Below are positions 17,002 through 25,443 of a DNA stretch of 64,000 bases, in pieces; position 1 is the first letter of the stretch; the number at the start of each line of letters is the position of its first letter. The position numbers and the translations under genes are program-made. This stretch comes from Cellulosimicrobium cellulans. GTDB taxonomy: Bacteria > Actinomycetota > Actinomycetes > Actinomycetales > Cellulomonadaceae. The notes under the pieces were generated by a model. The model was not told the DNA's origin. It saw only the letters and a program-made list of their open reading frames with translations, and made no database searches. The stretch spans positions 1,426,001 to 1,490,000 of the forward strand of contig NZ_JAFBCN010000001.1 in the NCBI RefSeq assembly GCF_016907755.1, read 5' to 3'.

Positions 17002-17021
17002 GCGCCGCCGGCGGGCGGCGC
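17002..17021 (-). terminator. Terminator of the GntR gene
   Basis: GCGCCGCC and GGCGGCGC flank a four-base loop immediately after the stop of the leftward regulator gene at 17026. Confidence 0.6.
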
Positions 17022-17025
17022 GGGC

Positions 17026-17712
17026 TCAGGCCCCGACGGCGGGCTCCGCCTCGCCCTCGGTGTGGCTCGCGAGGCGGGCGGCGGCCTCGCCGATGTGCTC
17101 GGCCATGACGCGCTGCGCCGCCCCCGGGTCGCCGCCCGCGATGGCGTCGACGATGAGCTCGTGGGTGCGGGCGTGCGCGACGCGCGCCTCGGGCTCGAGC
17201 GCGGCGTTCGCGGCGCGCAGGAACCCCGTGATGCGGCTGCGGAGCTGCGCGTTGAGCGTCATGAGCATGCGGTGGTCGGCCATCTCCCAGAGCTGCTCGT
17301 GGAAGCGCCGGTCGAGCTCGAAGACGCGCGCGTTGCTGCCCTTCTCCGCCGCCTGGACCATCTGCTGGACCGTCTTGCGCAGCCTCGCCTCCTTCGCCGG
17401 GTCCCAGGCGTCCTGGACCCGCACGACGGCGAACTGCTCCAGCAGCGTGCGCAGGCTCGAGATCTCCTCGAGGTCCCGGCTCGTGAGGGCGGCGACGCGC
17501 GCGCCGCGGTGCGGGAGCCGCTCGACGAGGCCCTCCTGCGTGAGCCGCGTGAGCGCCTCGCGGACGGGGATGTGGCTCGTGCCGAGGCGCTCGGCGAGCT
17601 TGCGCTCGACGAGCCGCTCGCCCGGCCCGAGGTCGCCGCTGAAGATGGCCTCGCGCAGCTCGACCGTCACCCGGTCGGCGACGTTCTGGTCCGGCACGCT
17701 CTTGAGCGCCAT
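17026..17712 (-). CDS. GntR/FCD-family transcriptional regulator of the catabolic regulon
   Basis: A 228-residue FadR-subfamily regulator. The winged helix-turn-helix is at residues 10-75 (ERLVERKLAERLGTSHIPVREALTRL). The all-alpha FCD effector domain is at about 80-205, with metal-ligand candidates Asp and His in ELDRRFHEQL and His in HARTHELIV and MAEHIGEA. FCD domains usually sense carboxylic acids or sugar acids. ATG at 17712 follows GGAGAA; the frame upstream to 17823 has no start signal. The best palindrome (17822-17833) lies 110 bp upstream, between this gene and the divergent operon, so autoregulation is likely. Six more copies control the surrounding units. Confidence 0.92.
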   Translation of the reverse strand: MALKSVPDQNVADRVTVELREAIFSGDLGPGERLVERKLAERLGTSHIPVREALTRLTQEGLVERLPHRGARVAALTSRDLEEISSLRTLLEQFAVVRVQDAWDPAKEARLRKTVQQMVQAAEKGSNARVFELDRRFHEQLWEMADHRMLMTLNAQLRSRITGFLRAANAALEPEARVAHARTHELIVDAIAGGDPGAAQRVMAEHIGEAAARLASHTEGEAEPAVGA

Positions 17713-17821
17713 GGCTTCTCCGTGGTGTCGTGGGGGCGGCGGGCTCGGATCGTCGTCGGTCGACGCCCCGAAGGATAGCGGCCACGGCGCCGTCCCTGGT
17801 CGGACGTGTCGACCGAGCAAC

Positions 17822-17833
17822 ATGCTATAGCAT
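17822..17833. promoter_or_regulatory. GntR-type operator (site E)
   Basis: ATGCTATAGCAT, a perfect palindrome and the consensus form. It lies 28 bases before the start of the ceramidase-like gene and 110 bases before the divergent GntR gene. Confidence 0.75.
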
Positions 17834-17861
17834 CGGCACTCCTGAGCCCAGAGGAGGTGCG

Positions 17862-19493
17862 ATGGTCGCCCTGCACACGCGGGCCCCCGTCCCTGCGTTC
17901 GTCGGACTGGCGGGCGTCGCCGTCCGCGACGTGACGCCCGTCCCGGGCGTCCGGGCGCGCAACTGGGGCCCGGCGGACTGGGACGTCTCCGAGGGTGCGC
18001 ACCGCGCCATGACGCTCACGGCGGTCGCCCTCGCCGAGGAGCGCACCCCGGCCGACGGCGTTCCCGACCCGCTCGTTCTCGTGACGGTCGACGGCACGTG
18101 GTGGCGCCGGGTCGACGACGAGACGACGCTCCGCACGACCGTCCTCGACGCGACCGGCCTGCCCGTGGAGCGCCTGCTCGTCTCGCTCTCCCACACGCAC
18201 GCCGGGCCCGTCCTGTGCTCGGGCGACGCCGACCTCCCGGGCGGCGACCGCGGCGTCGAGTACCTGCGCGACCTCGCGCGTGCCGCGGCCGACGCCGCCG
18301 TGGAGGCGATCGCGTCGCTCCGGCCCGCGACCCTCGAGTGGACCACCGGGCGCTGCGGCCTCGCGTCCAACCGCGAGGCGCTGCTCGACGGCTGCGCCGG
18401 CGGGGACGCGGGGACCACCGCCGGAAGCACCCCGCGCCCGCTCGTCGGCTTCAACCCCGACGCCGGCACCCCGCGTTCGCCCGGCGCCGACCCCGCGGAC
18501 GACACGGTCGTCGTCGGGCGCCTCACGGCGCGCCCCGCGCCCGGCGCGGCGGACAGCCGGCCCGACGACGCCGCGCCCGCAGGCGATCCCGTCACCCTCG
18601 CGACGATCGTCAACTACGCGTGCCACCCGACGACGCTCGCGTGGCAGAACCGGCTCGTCTCGCCCGACTACGTGGGCGCGATGCGCGACCTCGTCGAGCG
18701 CGAGACGGGCGCCCCCGTCGCGTTCTTCCAGGGCGCGTCGGGCGAGCTCGCCCCGCGCGAGCAGTACACGGGCGACACCGCCGTGGCCGACCGCCACGGC
18801 ACGTCGCTCGGCCACGCCGTGCTCGCGGCGCTCGCCGAGCTCCCGCCGCCGGGCACGGAGCTCGAGCTGACCCGCGTCGTCGAGTCCGGCGCGCCGCTCG
18901 CGGTCTGGGAGCCCGCGCCGTCGGCCGCGCTCCCCGGCACCGGCACCGATGCCCGCCCCGACGCCCGCACGCTCGCCGCCGTCGAGGAGGCTGTCACGCT
19001 CGACCTGCGCGACCTCCCGACGTGGGACGAGCTCGAGGCCGAGTGGGCGAGTATCGACCCCCGCTCGCGCGAGGAGCGCCTGCGCCGCGCGCGGAACCTG
19101 CGCGACGGCTACGTCACCGGCCCCACCGTGCCGCACCCCACGTGGGTGTGGCGCGTCGGCGAGGCGCTGCTCGTCGCGCACCCGGGGGAGGCGTACTCGC
19201 GCCTCCAGCGCACGGTGCGCGCCCACGCCGGGGCACGGCCCGTCGTCGTCGCGAACCTCACCAACGGCCCCGGCTTCGTCTACCTGCCCACGCGCGAGGC
19301 GTACGACGTCGGCGCCTACCAGGCGTGGCAGTCGCCGCTCGCGCCGGGCTCGCTCGAGCGCCTGGAGCGGCACGCGTGCGCGGTCGTCGACGACGTGCTC
19401 GCCGGCGCAGCGGCCTGGCCTCCCGGCATCGCCGCACCACCACCCGCGGCGCCCACGTCCCCGACCCGCACCGTCCCCGAGGAGGACCAGTGA
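17862..19493 (+). CDS. Neutral/alkaline ceramidase-like protein
   Basis: A 543-residue protein resembling the N-terminal catalytic domain of neutral/alkaline non-lysosomal ceramidases. Zinc-ligand-type histidines appear in LVSLSHTHAGPVL (about residue 110) and NYACHPTTLAW (about residue 250), and FFQGASGELAPRE matches the family. It lacks a signal peptide, so it is probably cytoplasmic and more likely acts on a small amide, ester or lactone than on ceramide. Such genes recur in bacterial carbohydrate clusters with unproven roles. ATG at 17862 follows GAGGAGG. It heads a four-gene operon with GTGA overlaps. Confidence 0.78.
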   Translation: MVALHTRAPVPAFVGLAGVAVRDVTPVPGVRARNWGPADWDVSEGAHRAMTLTAVALAEERTPADGVPDPLVLVTVDGTWWRRVDDETTLRTTVLDATGLPVERLLVSLSHTHAGPVLCSGDADLPGGDRGVEYLRDLARAAADAAVEAIASLRPATLEWTTGRCGLASNREALLDGCAGGDAGTTAGSTPRPLVGFNPDAGTPRSPGADPADDTVVVGRLTARPAPGAADSRPDDAAPAGDPVTLATIVNYACHPTTLAWQNRLVSPDYVGAMRDLVERETGAPVAFFQGASGELAPREQYTGDTAVADRHGTSLGHAVLAALAELPPPGTELELTRVVESGAPLAVWEPAPSAALPGTGTDARPDARTLAAVEEAVTLDLRDLPTWDELEAEWASIDPRSREERLRRARNLRDGYVTGPTVPHPTWVWRVGEALLVAHPGEAYSRLQRTVRAHAGARPVVVANLTNGPGFVYLPTREAYDVGAYQAWQSPLAPGSLERLERHACAVVDDVLAGAAAWPPGIAAPPPAAPTSPTRTVPEEDQ

Positions 19494-20287
19494 CCACCCC
19501 CGCCCCCGACGCCCTGCGCGTCCCGCTCGCCGTCGTCACCGGGGGAGCGGCCGGCATCGGCCGCGCCGTCGCCGAGCGCCTCGCGACCGACGGGTTCCGG
19601 GTCGTGTGCGCGGACGTCGTGCAGCACGACCTCCCCGCGCTCGACCTCGGCGCCGTCCCCGACGCGCCCGGGCTCGTCTGGGCCCCGCTCGACGTCACGG
19701 ACCACGCCGCCGTGCGCGCCGCGTTCGACGACCTCGCCGCGGCGTTCGGCGGGATCGACGCGCTCGTCAACAACGCGGGCATCCAGCGCCACCGCGCGCT
19801 GGAGGACCTCACGTGGGACGAGTGGTCGGCCGTCGTGGACGTCAACCTGCACGGCGTCTTCGCGTGCCTCCAGGCCGCGGGTCGCCACATGCTCGCGGCG
19901 GGACGGGGCGCGGTCGTCAACATCTCGTCCGTCTCGGCGCGCGGTTCCGCGGGCCGGGCGCCCTACTCGACGACCAAGGCCGCCGTCATCGGGCTCACTG
20001 CGACCGCGGGTGCCGAGTGGGCCGCCCGAGGCGTGCGGGTCAACGCCGTCGCCCCCGGGTACATCGACACGGGCGTGTTCCGCCAGGGCGTCGCGCAGGG
20101 CACGCTCTCGGAGGAGACGATCCTCGCGCGCATCCCCGCGCGCCGGCTCGCCCAGCCGGAGGAGATCGGGAACGCGGTGAGCTGGCTCGTGTCCGACCAG
20201 GCCGCGTACATGGTCGGCCAGACCGTCTACGTCGACGGCGGGTTCCTCGTCGACTACGGCGTGCCGCTCGCCAAGAAGCCGGAGTGA
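19490..20287 (+). CDS. SDR family oxidoreductase
   Basis: A 265-residue classical short-chain dehydrogenase. The cofactor motif is TGGAAGIGRAVAERL, NNAG occurs in DALVNNAGIQ, and the active site is NISSVSARGSAGRAPYSTTK (Ser, Tyr, Lys). The C-terminus includes MVGQTVYVDGGFLVDYG. GTG at 19490 overlaps the preceding stop by four bases, and its own stop overlaps the enolase-superfamily start. In context it probably oxidises a sugar or a keto-deoxy sugar acid with NAD(P). Confidence 0.9.
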   Translation: MTTPAPDALRVPLAVVTGGAAGIGRAVAERLATDGFRVVCADVVQHDLPALDLGAVPDAPGLVWAPLDVTDHAAVRAAFDDLAAAFGGIDALVNNAGIQRHRALEDLTWDEWSAVVDVNLHGVFACLQAAGRHMLAAGRGAVVNISSVSARGSAGRAPYSTTKAAVIGLTATAGAEWAARGVRVNAVAPGYIDTGVFRQGVAQGTLSEETILARIPARRLAQPEEIGNAVSWLVSDQAAYMVGQTVYVDGGFLVDYGVPLAKKPE

Positions 20288-21567
20288 GCGTGGGGCCCGC
20301 CGCGCGCGTCGTCGCCGTCCGCACCGCGACGACGGTCGTCCCGCTGCCGCAGCCGCTGCGCCTCGGCGCGATGACGGTCGAGCGCCGCGAGTACGTCGGC
20401 GTGCGGGTCGTCGCCGAGACGGACGACGGCCGGACGGTCGCAGGGGAGTCGTACGCGCTCACCCGTGAGGCGCCCATGGCCGAGCTCGTGGACCGGCTCG
20501 TCGCCCCGCACGTCGTGGGCCGCGAGGTCGTGGCGTCCGACGGCGTCGCCGCGCGCCAGAGCGTCGGCGCCGCGTGGGAAGCGGCCCTGCGCGGGTCCGC
20601 GATCGTCGGCCGCGTGGGACTCGTGCGGCGCGCGATCGGCCTGGTCGACGTCGCGCTGTGGGACCTCGCGGGCCGCCTCGCCGGTCGTCCCGTGTGGTCC
20701 CTGCTCGACGACGGCGCGGACCCCGCCGGGTCCCCGCACCCGGGAGCGGCCGAGCACGGCGACGTGCCACCCGGTGCGGTCGCTGCGCCGCGTCCGGCGA
20801 TCCTCGTCGCCGCCTACCCGACGCCGGGACGCACCGCGCGCGACGTCGCGGACGAGGTGCTCGCGCACGCGCGCGCCGGGTGGCCGCTGCTGAAGATCTC
20901 CCGCTCGCCCGACCGCGTCCTCATGCGCGACCTGCTCGCGATCCTGCGCGCCGAGCTGCCCGAGGTCACGGGCCGGCCGACCGTCGCGGGGCGCAGCGGC
21001 GTCGTCGTCGACGTGGGCTTCGGCTGGCGCGACGCGGACGAGGCGCTCGCGGACCTCGACGCGTGGGGCGTCACGGGTGCGGTGGGGCAGTCGGGAGAGG
21101 TCGAGCCCGCACTCGCGTGGCTCGAGGACCCCCTGCTCCCCGAGGACGCGGTCGGCGCCGCGCGCGTGCGCGACGCGTCCGGGCTGCCGCTGTCCGTGGG
21201 CGACGAGGTGACCGACCCCGAGGTCTTCGCGCACCTGGCGATGCTGGGCGCGCTCGACGTGCCGCGCGTCGACGTCGTCGCGATCGGCGGCATCACGGTC
21301 GCCGACCCGCTCGTGCGCGCGTGGGCGGCGCGCGGCATGGTGGTCTCCAGCCACGTGTACCCGGAGGTCAGCGTGCACCTGGGCGGGGCGGCGGGCATCG
21401 GCGTCGAGACGTTCGACCGCTCGCCCGCGGGGAACCCCTACGACCCCGCGCCGCTGCTCGTGCGCGGCGGTCCGGCGTTCGACGGCGGCCACGCCACCCC
21501 GCCCGACGCGCCCGGCCTGGGCTTCACGCTCGACCCTGACCGCTTCGACCTGGAGGAGCCCTCGTGA
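20284..21567 (+). CDS. Enolase-superfamily (mandelate racemase/muconate lactonizing) protein
   Basis: A 427-residue protein with an N-terminal capping domain (residues 1-140) and a C-terminal barrel. The second-strand Lys is in WPLLKISRSPDR. Metal-ligand candidates are VVDVGFGW (Asp), AWLEDPLLPED (Glu) and SVGDEVTDPE (Glu/Asp). A His occurs in VVSSHVYPEVSVHLG. This fits an acid-sugar dehydratase of the MR group. Compared with typical members it carries inserts around residues 150-175 and 255-280. GTG at 20284 overlaps the upstream stop (GTGA). Confidence 0.82.
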   Translation: MSVGPAARVVAVRTATTVVPLPQPLRLGAMTVERREYVGVRVVAETDDGRTVAGESYALTREAPMAELVDRLVAPHVVGREVVASDGVAARQSVGAAWEAALRGSAIVGRVGLVRRAIGLVDVALWDLAGRLAGRPVWSLLDDGADPAGSPHPGAAEHGDVPPGAVAAPRPAILVAAYPTPGRTARDVADEVLAHARAGWPLLKISRSPDRVLMRDLLAILRAELPEVTGRPTVAGRSGVVVDVGFGWRDADEALADLDAWGVTGAVGQSGEVEPALAWLEDPLLPEDAVGAARVRDASGLPLSVGDEVTDPEVFAHLAMLGALDVPRVDVVAIGGITVADPLVRAWAARGMVVSSHVYPEVSVHLGGAAGIGVETFDRSPAGNPYDPAPLLVRGGPAFDGGHATPPDAPGLGFTLDPDRFDLEEPS

Positions 21568-22415
21568 CAGGACCCGCGGCCGGACCCGCGAGCAGGCACC
21601 TGAACAGGCACCGCAGCGTCGTCGTCACCGGCAGCGGCAAGGGCATCGGCCGCGCCGTGGCCGCGCGCCTCACCGCCGACGGGTGGACCGTCGTCGGGCT
21701 GGAGCGCACCCCCGGCTCGGGGACGGTCGAGGAGGGGGTGTGCGCCGCCGTCGTGCTGGGGGACTCCCGTGACCGCGAGACCCACCGCGAGGCCGCCCGC
21801 GCCGCGCGCGACCTCGCGCCGCTCGCCGGATGGGTGAACAACGCGGGCATCACCGTCCGCACGCCGCTGCACGCGCTCGCCGACCCGGAGCGTGCGGCAC
21901 AGGTCGAGCAGGACGCGCGCGACGTCGTCGAGATCAACGGTCTCGGCTACCTCTGGGGCTGCGCCGCCGCCGTCGAGGCGTTCACCGACCAGGTGAGCGG
22001 GGGGTCGATCGTCAACATCGGCTCGATCCACGGCCGCGCGGCGTTCGCCGACCACGCCGCCTACGAGCTGACCAAGGGCGGCATCGACGCGCTCGCGCGC
22101 TCCGTCGCCGTGACGTACGGGCGGTACGGCATCCGCGCCAACACCGTCGCGCCGGGCGGGGTGCGCACCCCGCACCTCGACGCGCAGATCGCCCGCGCGG
22201 CCGACCCGGCCGCCGAGGAGCGCGCCCTCGCCGAGGGCCCGCCGCTCGGCCGCATCGCCGAGTCCGCGGAGATCGCCGCCCTCGTCGCGTTCCTGCTGTC
22301 CGACGAGGCCGGCTACGTGTCCGGCCAGTCGATCGCCGCCGACGGCGCCTGGACCGCGTCGTTCGGCAACCCGCCCCACGACCCCGACCTCGACGCGCGG
22401 TACGGCCTCACCTGA
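21564..22415 (+). CDS. SDR family oxidoreductase
   Basis: A 283-residue classical SDR. The cofactor loop TGSGKGIGRAVAARL follows an N-terminal extension of about 17 residues. VNNAG is present, and the catalytic set is NIGSIHGRAAFADHAAYELTK. It overlaps the enolase-superfamily gene (GTGA) and ends the rightward operon, 27 bases before the convergent RimJ/L-like gene. A sugar or sugar-lactone-forming dehydrogenase is the most likely role in this neighbourhood (inference). Confidence 0.9.
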   Translation: MTGPAAGPASRHLNRHRSVVVTGSGKGIGRAVAARLTADGWTVVGLERTPGSGTVEEGVCAAVVLGDSRDRETHREAARAARDLAPLAGWVNNAGITVRTPLHALADPERAAQVEQDARDVVEINGLGYLWGCAAAVEAFTDQVSGGSIVNIGSIHGRAAFADHAAYELTKGGIDALARSVAVTYGRYGIRANTVAPGGVRTPHLDAQIARAADPAAEERALAEGPPLGRIAESAEIAALVAFLLSDEAGYVSGQSIAADGAWTASFGNPPHDPDLDARYGLT

Positions 22416-22442
22416 ACCCGGCGCACGAGCACCCGTCGGTCC

Positions 22443-22928
22443 CTAGCCCCTCCTGACCAGCCACAGCGTCTCGTCGCCGTCGTCGTCGACCCAGGACCCG
22501 GCGTCGACGTACCCGAGCCGACGCAGGAGGCGCAGGGAGGCCTCGTTCTCCGGGGCGACGGTGGCGTGGACGGCGTCCAGCCCGAGCGTCTCCAGGCCGT
22601 GCTTCGTGATGCCCTCCGCGATCTCGGTGCCGAGGCCACGGCCCCACGCGTCCGGAACGAGGGCATAGACCAGCTCGTGGCCGTCGACGTGCGGGTCCGG
22701 GCTCGGCTTGAGCTCGCCATGGCCGACGTAGCGGCCGTCCGCCCAGATCGCCCAGATGTCCCAGGCGGGCTCCGCGGCGACGACCGAGCGAAAGACCTCG
22801 CGGAGCGGCCGGGCGGGAACGCCCATCCAGCGGGTGACCACGGGGTCGCCGAGGAGCCCGGTGAAGTTGTCCTCGTCCTCGGGTGCGTAGGCGCGGAGCA
22901 CGAGGCGGTCGGTGGCGACGTCGGTCAT
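22443..22928 (-). CDS. GNAT family N-acetyltransferase (RimJ/RimL type)
   Basis: A 161-residue single-domain acetyltransferase. It starts TDRLVLRAYAPEDEDNF, has the acetyl-CoA loop DAWGRGLGTEIAEGI and ends with VAPENEASLRLLRRLGY, all RimJ/L features. No operator of the surrounding regulon lies upstream. It probably acetylates a protein N-terminus or a small amine, and it may simply be an independent gene between two regulon members. Confidence 0.88.
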   Translation of the reverse strand: MTDVATDRLVLRAYAPEDEDNFTGLLGDPVVTRWMGVPARPLREVFRSVVAAEPAWDIWAIWADGRYVGHGELKPSPDPHVDGHELVYALVPDAWGRGLGTEIAEGITKHGLETLGLDAVHATVAPENEASLRLLRRLGYVDAGSWVDDDGDETLWLVRRG

Positions 22929-23049
22929 GATCGGACGGTACCGCTCGCGTCTCGCCGCGGTCCCGCGGATTCTCCCCGGACGGCTCCGGCCCGGTGGCGG
23001 GAGGATGCGGCAGGGAGGAGTCGAGCGTCGCGCCCGGTGCGTGTGGGCG

Positions 23050-23382
23050 TCAGCCCTTGACCATGCTCGCGCGGGTGATGAGGCCGTCGCGGACCTCGAA
23101 CGTCGCGATGGTCTCGCCGGTGCCGTTCGACGTCGTGACGAGCTCGCGCGCGACGAGCCAGCGGTCGCCGAACGTCACGGACGCGTCGATGACGCAGTGC
23201 AGCGCCGTGTCCTCGAACCGGCTCGCGTAGAACGCGCGCAGGGCGTCGCGACCGACGATCGGCTCGGGCGTCACGCCGCTCACGACGGCGTCGGGCGCGT
23301 AGGTCGCGCAGAACGCGTCGAGGTCGCGGACGTTGAAGGCGTCGACCTGGGCGGTGACGACGGCGGACGGAGTGGTGGTCAC
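23050..23382 (-). CDS. NTF2-like (SnoaL/steroid-isomerase fold) protein
   Basis: A 110-residue protein with the cone-shaped NTF2-like fold: VVTAQVDAFNVRDLDAFCATYAPDAVV is the classic opening, followed by GRDALRAFYASRF. Members bind or isomerise small hydrophobic molecules; no catalytic set is evident. GTG at 23382 follows GAGGAGG with good spacing. A stem-loop separates it from the upstream SDR (23474-24286), so it may have its own promoter or be expressed by read-through. Confidence 0.82.
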   Translation of the reverse strand: MTTTPSAVVTAQVDAFNVRDLDAFCATYAPDAVVSGVTPEPIVGRDALRAFYASRFEDTALHCVIDASVTFGDRWLVARELVTTSNGTGETIATFEVRDGLITRASMVKG

Positions 23383-23410
23383 GGATGCCTCCTCGGCAGG
23401 GGTACGGAAC

Positions 23411-23435
23411 GCTCGGCCTCGCGCGGAGGCCGAGC
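23411..23435 (-). terminator. Stem-loop after SDR gene
   Basis: A perfect 10-bp inverted repeat (23411-23420 with 23426-23435, five-base loop) 39 bases past the stop of the SDR gene, ahead of the NTF2-like gene. Confidence 0.6.
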
Positions 23436-23473
23436 CGGGGAGCGGCTGCCGCGTGCGGCGGCAGCAAGGAGCG

Positions 23474-24286
23474 TCAGTCGATCCGGACGCCGCCGTTGAC
23501 GTCGTACGTCGCGCCCGTGACGAACCCTGCGCGCGGGGAGGCGAGCGACGCGACGACCCAGGCGACATCGTCGGGCGTGCCGAAGTCCCCGAGGGGGATG
23601 GACGCGGTGAGCCCGGCGCGGGCGTCGGGGGCGAGCTGGTCGGTGATCGCGCTCGTCACGGGGCCGGGCGTCACGGCGTTCACGCGGATGCCCTCGCTCG
23701 CGAGGATGCGCGCGAACGAGCGCGTGATGGCGAGGATCGCGGCCTTGCTCGCGGCGTAGTGCACGCCGGTCTTCAGTGCGCCCTGCTCGCCCGCGATGGA
23801 CGAGAGGTTGACGATGGCGCGGTCGCGCGCGACCCGCTCGTCGGGCGTGACACTGGCCCCTGCGGGCTCAGGCCGGCCCGCGCGCAGCAGCGGGAGCGCG
23901 GCGCGCGACAGCACGAACGTGCCGCGCGCGTTGGTCTCCATGACGAGGTCCCACTCGTCGAGCTCGATGTCGTCGAGCGCGCGGTACGGGCACACGCCGC
24001 CGTTGTTGACGAGCACGTCGAGGCGCCCCCACGCGACGGTCACCTCGGCGACGAGCGCCTCGACGGACGCGGTGTCGCGCAGGTCGAGGCGCGAGACGCG
24101 CGTCGCGGCGCCTACCTCCTCGCACCGGGCGGCGGTGGCCCGCGCGCCGGCCTCGCCGCCGGTGTAGGTGAGCCAGACGTCGTACCCGTCGCGCGCGAGC
24201 TGGAGGGCGGTGGCGGCACCGATGCCGGAGCTGGCGCCGGTGACGAGGGCGAGTCGGCGGCGAGCGCCGTCCGGGGCAAGGGTCAT
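23474..24286 (-). CDS. SDR family oxidoreductase
   Basis: A 270-residue classical SDR. The cofactor motif is VTGASSGIGAATALQL, NNGG occurs in DVLVNNGGVCPY (instead of NNAG), and the active site is NLSSIAGEQGALKTGVHYAA with SK following. ATG at 24286 lies eight bases after a TATAGC element that is the core of operator site F, suggesting a leaderless mRNA tightly controlled by the GntR protein. It is divergent from the hydroxyacid dehydrogenase/FAH pair. Confidence 0.9.
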   Translation of the reverse strand: MTLAPDGARRRLALVTGASSGIGAATALQLARDGYDVWLTYTGGEAGARATAARCEEVGAATRVSRLDLRDTASVEALVAEVTVAWGRLDVLVNNGGVCPYRALDDIELDEWDLVMETNARGTFVLSRAALPLLRAGRPEPAGASVTPDERVARDRAIVNLSSIAGEQGALKTGVHYAASKAAILAITRSFARILASEGIRVNAVTPGPVTSAITDQLAPDARAGLTASIPLGDFGTPDDVAWVVASLASPRAGFVTGATYDVNGGVRID

Positions 24287-24292
24287 GAGGCC

Positions 24293-24304
24293 ACGCTATA
24301 GCAT
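24293..24304. promoter_or_regulatory. GntR-type operator (site F)
   Basis: ACGCTATAGCAT, one mismatch. Its core reads TATAGC on the minus strand, eight bases before the SDR start, so operator and -10 element coincide. Confidence 0.65.
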
Positions 24305-24337
24305 CCGACCGGCCCGAGGGTTGGTCGAGGGTGCTAT

Positions 24338-24349
24338 TTGCTATAGCAT
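24338..24349. promoter_or_regulatory. GntR-type operator (site G)
   Basis: TTGCTATAGCAT with an additional GTGCTAT half-site just upstream (24331-24337), like site A. TATAGC (24342-24347) is eight bases before ATG 24356. The centre is 45 bp from site F. Confidence 0.68.
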
Positions 24350-24355
24350 CCTCGC

Positions 24356-25360
24356 ATGACAGCCGACACCGTCGTCATCACCGACTGCGACCTGCCCGGG
24401 ACCGCGTGCGAGGACACCCTGACCGCCGCCGGGCTGCGGGCCGTGCGCGCGGCGGCGCGCACCGAGGACGAGGTGATCGCCGCCGTCGAGGAGGCCGCCG
24501 CGAGCGGGTCGGCACCCTCCGCGCTCGTCGTGCAGTGGGCCCCGATCACGGCGCGGGTGCTGGACGCCGTCGCCGGTCCGGGCGGGGTGCGCATGGTCTC
24601 GCGCATGGGCATCGGCTACGACATGGTCGACGTCGTGGCCGCCACCGAGCGCGGCGTCGCCGTCGCGAACACCCCGACCTACTGCATCGAGGAGGTCGCG
24701 AGCCACACGGTCGCGATGATCCTCACGCTCGACCGCGGCCTCGTCGCCTACGACCGCGCGCTGCGCGCCGGCACGTGGGCCCCGACGGCGCAGCACGCCG
24801 CGCGCCTGTCGAGCACCGTCGTCGCCGTGATCGGGTACGGGCGGATCGGCTCCGAGGTCGCGCGCTCCGCCCGGGCGCTCGGCTATCGCGTGCTCGTGCA
24901 CGACCCGTTCGTCGACGCGCAGGCCGTGGCGTCCGACGGGCACGAGGCCGTGGGGATCGACGAGGCCGTCGCGCGCGCCGACGTCATCACGCTGCACGCC
25001 CCGCTCACCGAGTCGACGCGCCACCTGCTCGACGCCCGCACGCTCGCGGCCGCGAAGCCCGGCGTGCGCGTGGTCAACACGTGCCGCGGGCCGCTCGTCG
25101 ACGAGGACGCGCTCGCCGACGCGCTCGCGTCGGGCCACGTGGGCTCGGCCGCGCTCGACGTCTACGCGACCGAGCCGCTGCCCGCCGACTCACGCCTGCG
25201 CACCCTGGACAACGTGCTGCTCACCCCGCACGCCGCGTGGTTCTCGCCCGAGGCGATGCAGGACCTCCCCGTGCACACCGCGCGCAACGCCGTCGACTTC
25301 CTCGCGGGCCGTCCCGTGCCGTCGATCGTGAACCCGGACCACGCACGCGCCCTCGCCTGA
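24356..25360 (+). CDS. D-2-hydroxyacid dehydrogenase family protein (CtBP-like)
   Basis: A 334-residue NAD-dependent dehydrogenase. The Rossmann motif is VIGYGRIGSEVARSARALG; the catalytic triad is Arg in VNTCRGPLVDEDAL, Glu in DVYATEPLPADSRLR and His in LTPHAAWFSPEAM. C-terminal-binding-protein-like members use glyoxylate, hydroxypyruvate or longer 2-keto acids. The ATG lies directly after operator site G, and no Shine-Dalgarno precedes it, so the mRNA is probably leaderless. The FAH-family gene follows 83 bases downstream. Confidence 0.9.
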   Translation: MTADTVVITDCDLPGTACEDTLTAAGLRAVRAAARTEDEVIAAVEEAAASGSAPSALVVQWAPITARVLDAVAGPGGVRMVSRMGIGYDMVDVVAATERGVAVANTPTYCIEEVASHTVAMILTLDRGLVAYDRALRAGTWAPTAQHAARLSSTVVAVIGYGRIGSEVARSARALGYRVLVHDPFVDAQAVASDGHEAVGIDEAVARADVITLHAPLTESTRHLLDARTLAAAKPGVRVVNTCRGPLVDEDALADALASGHVGSAALDVYATEPLPADSRLRTLDNVLLTPHAAWFSPEAMQDLPVHTARNAVDFLAGRPVPSIVNPDHARALA

Positions 25361-25443
25361 GAACGCGCACACTGCTCCCGCACCGTGGGGCTCCGCAGCA
25401 CGCCGCGGTGGCCCCACCCGCCCCAGACCTAGGAGACCCACCC

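Noticed and set aside
15242-17785. An 847-codon minus-strand frame across the acetyltransferase, NmrA-like and GntR genes
   Set aside because: It crosses three well-supported genes in another frame and contains no domain.
17667-19373. Long antisense frame over the ceramidase-like gene
   Set aside because: Low-complexity shadow; the sense frame has a Shine-Dalgarno, family motifs and operon overlaps.
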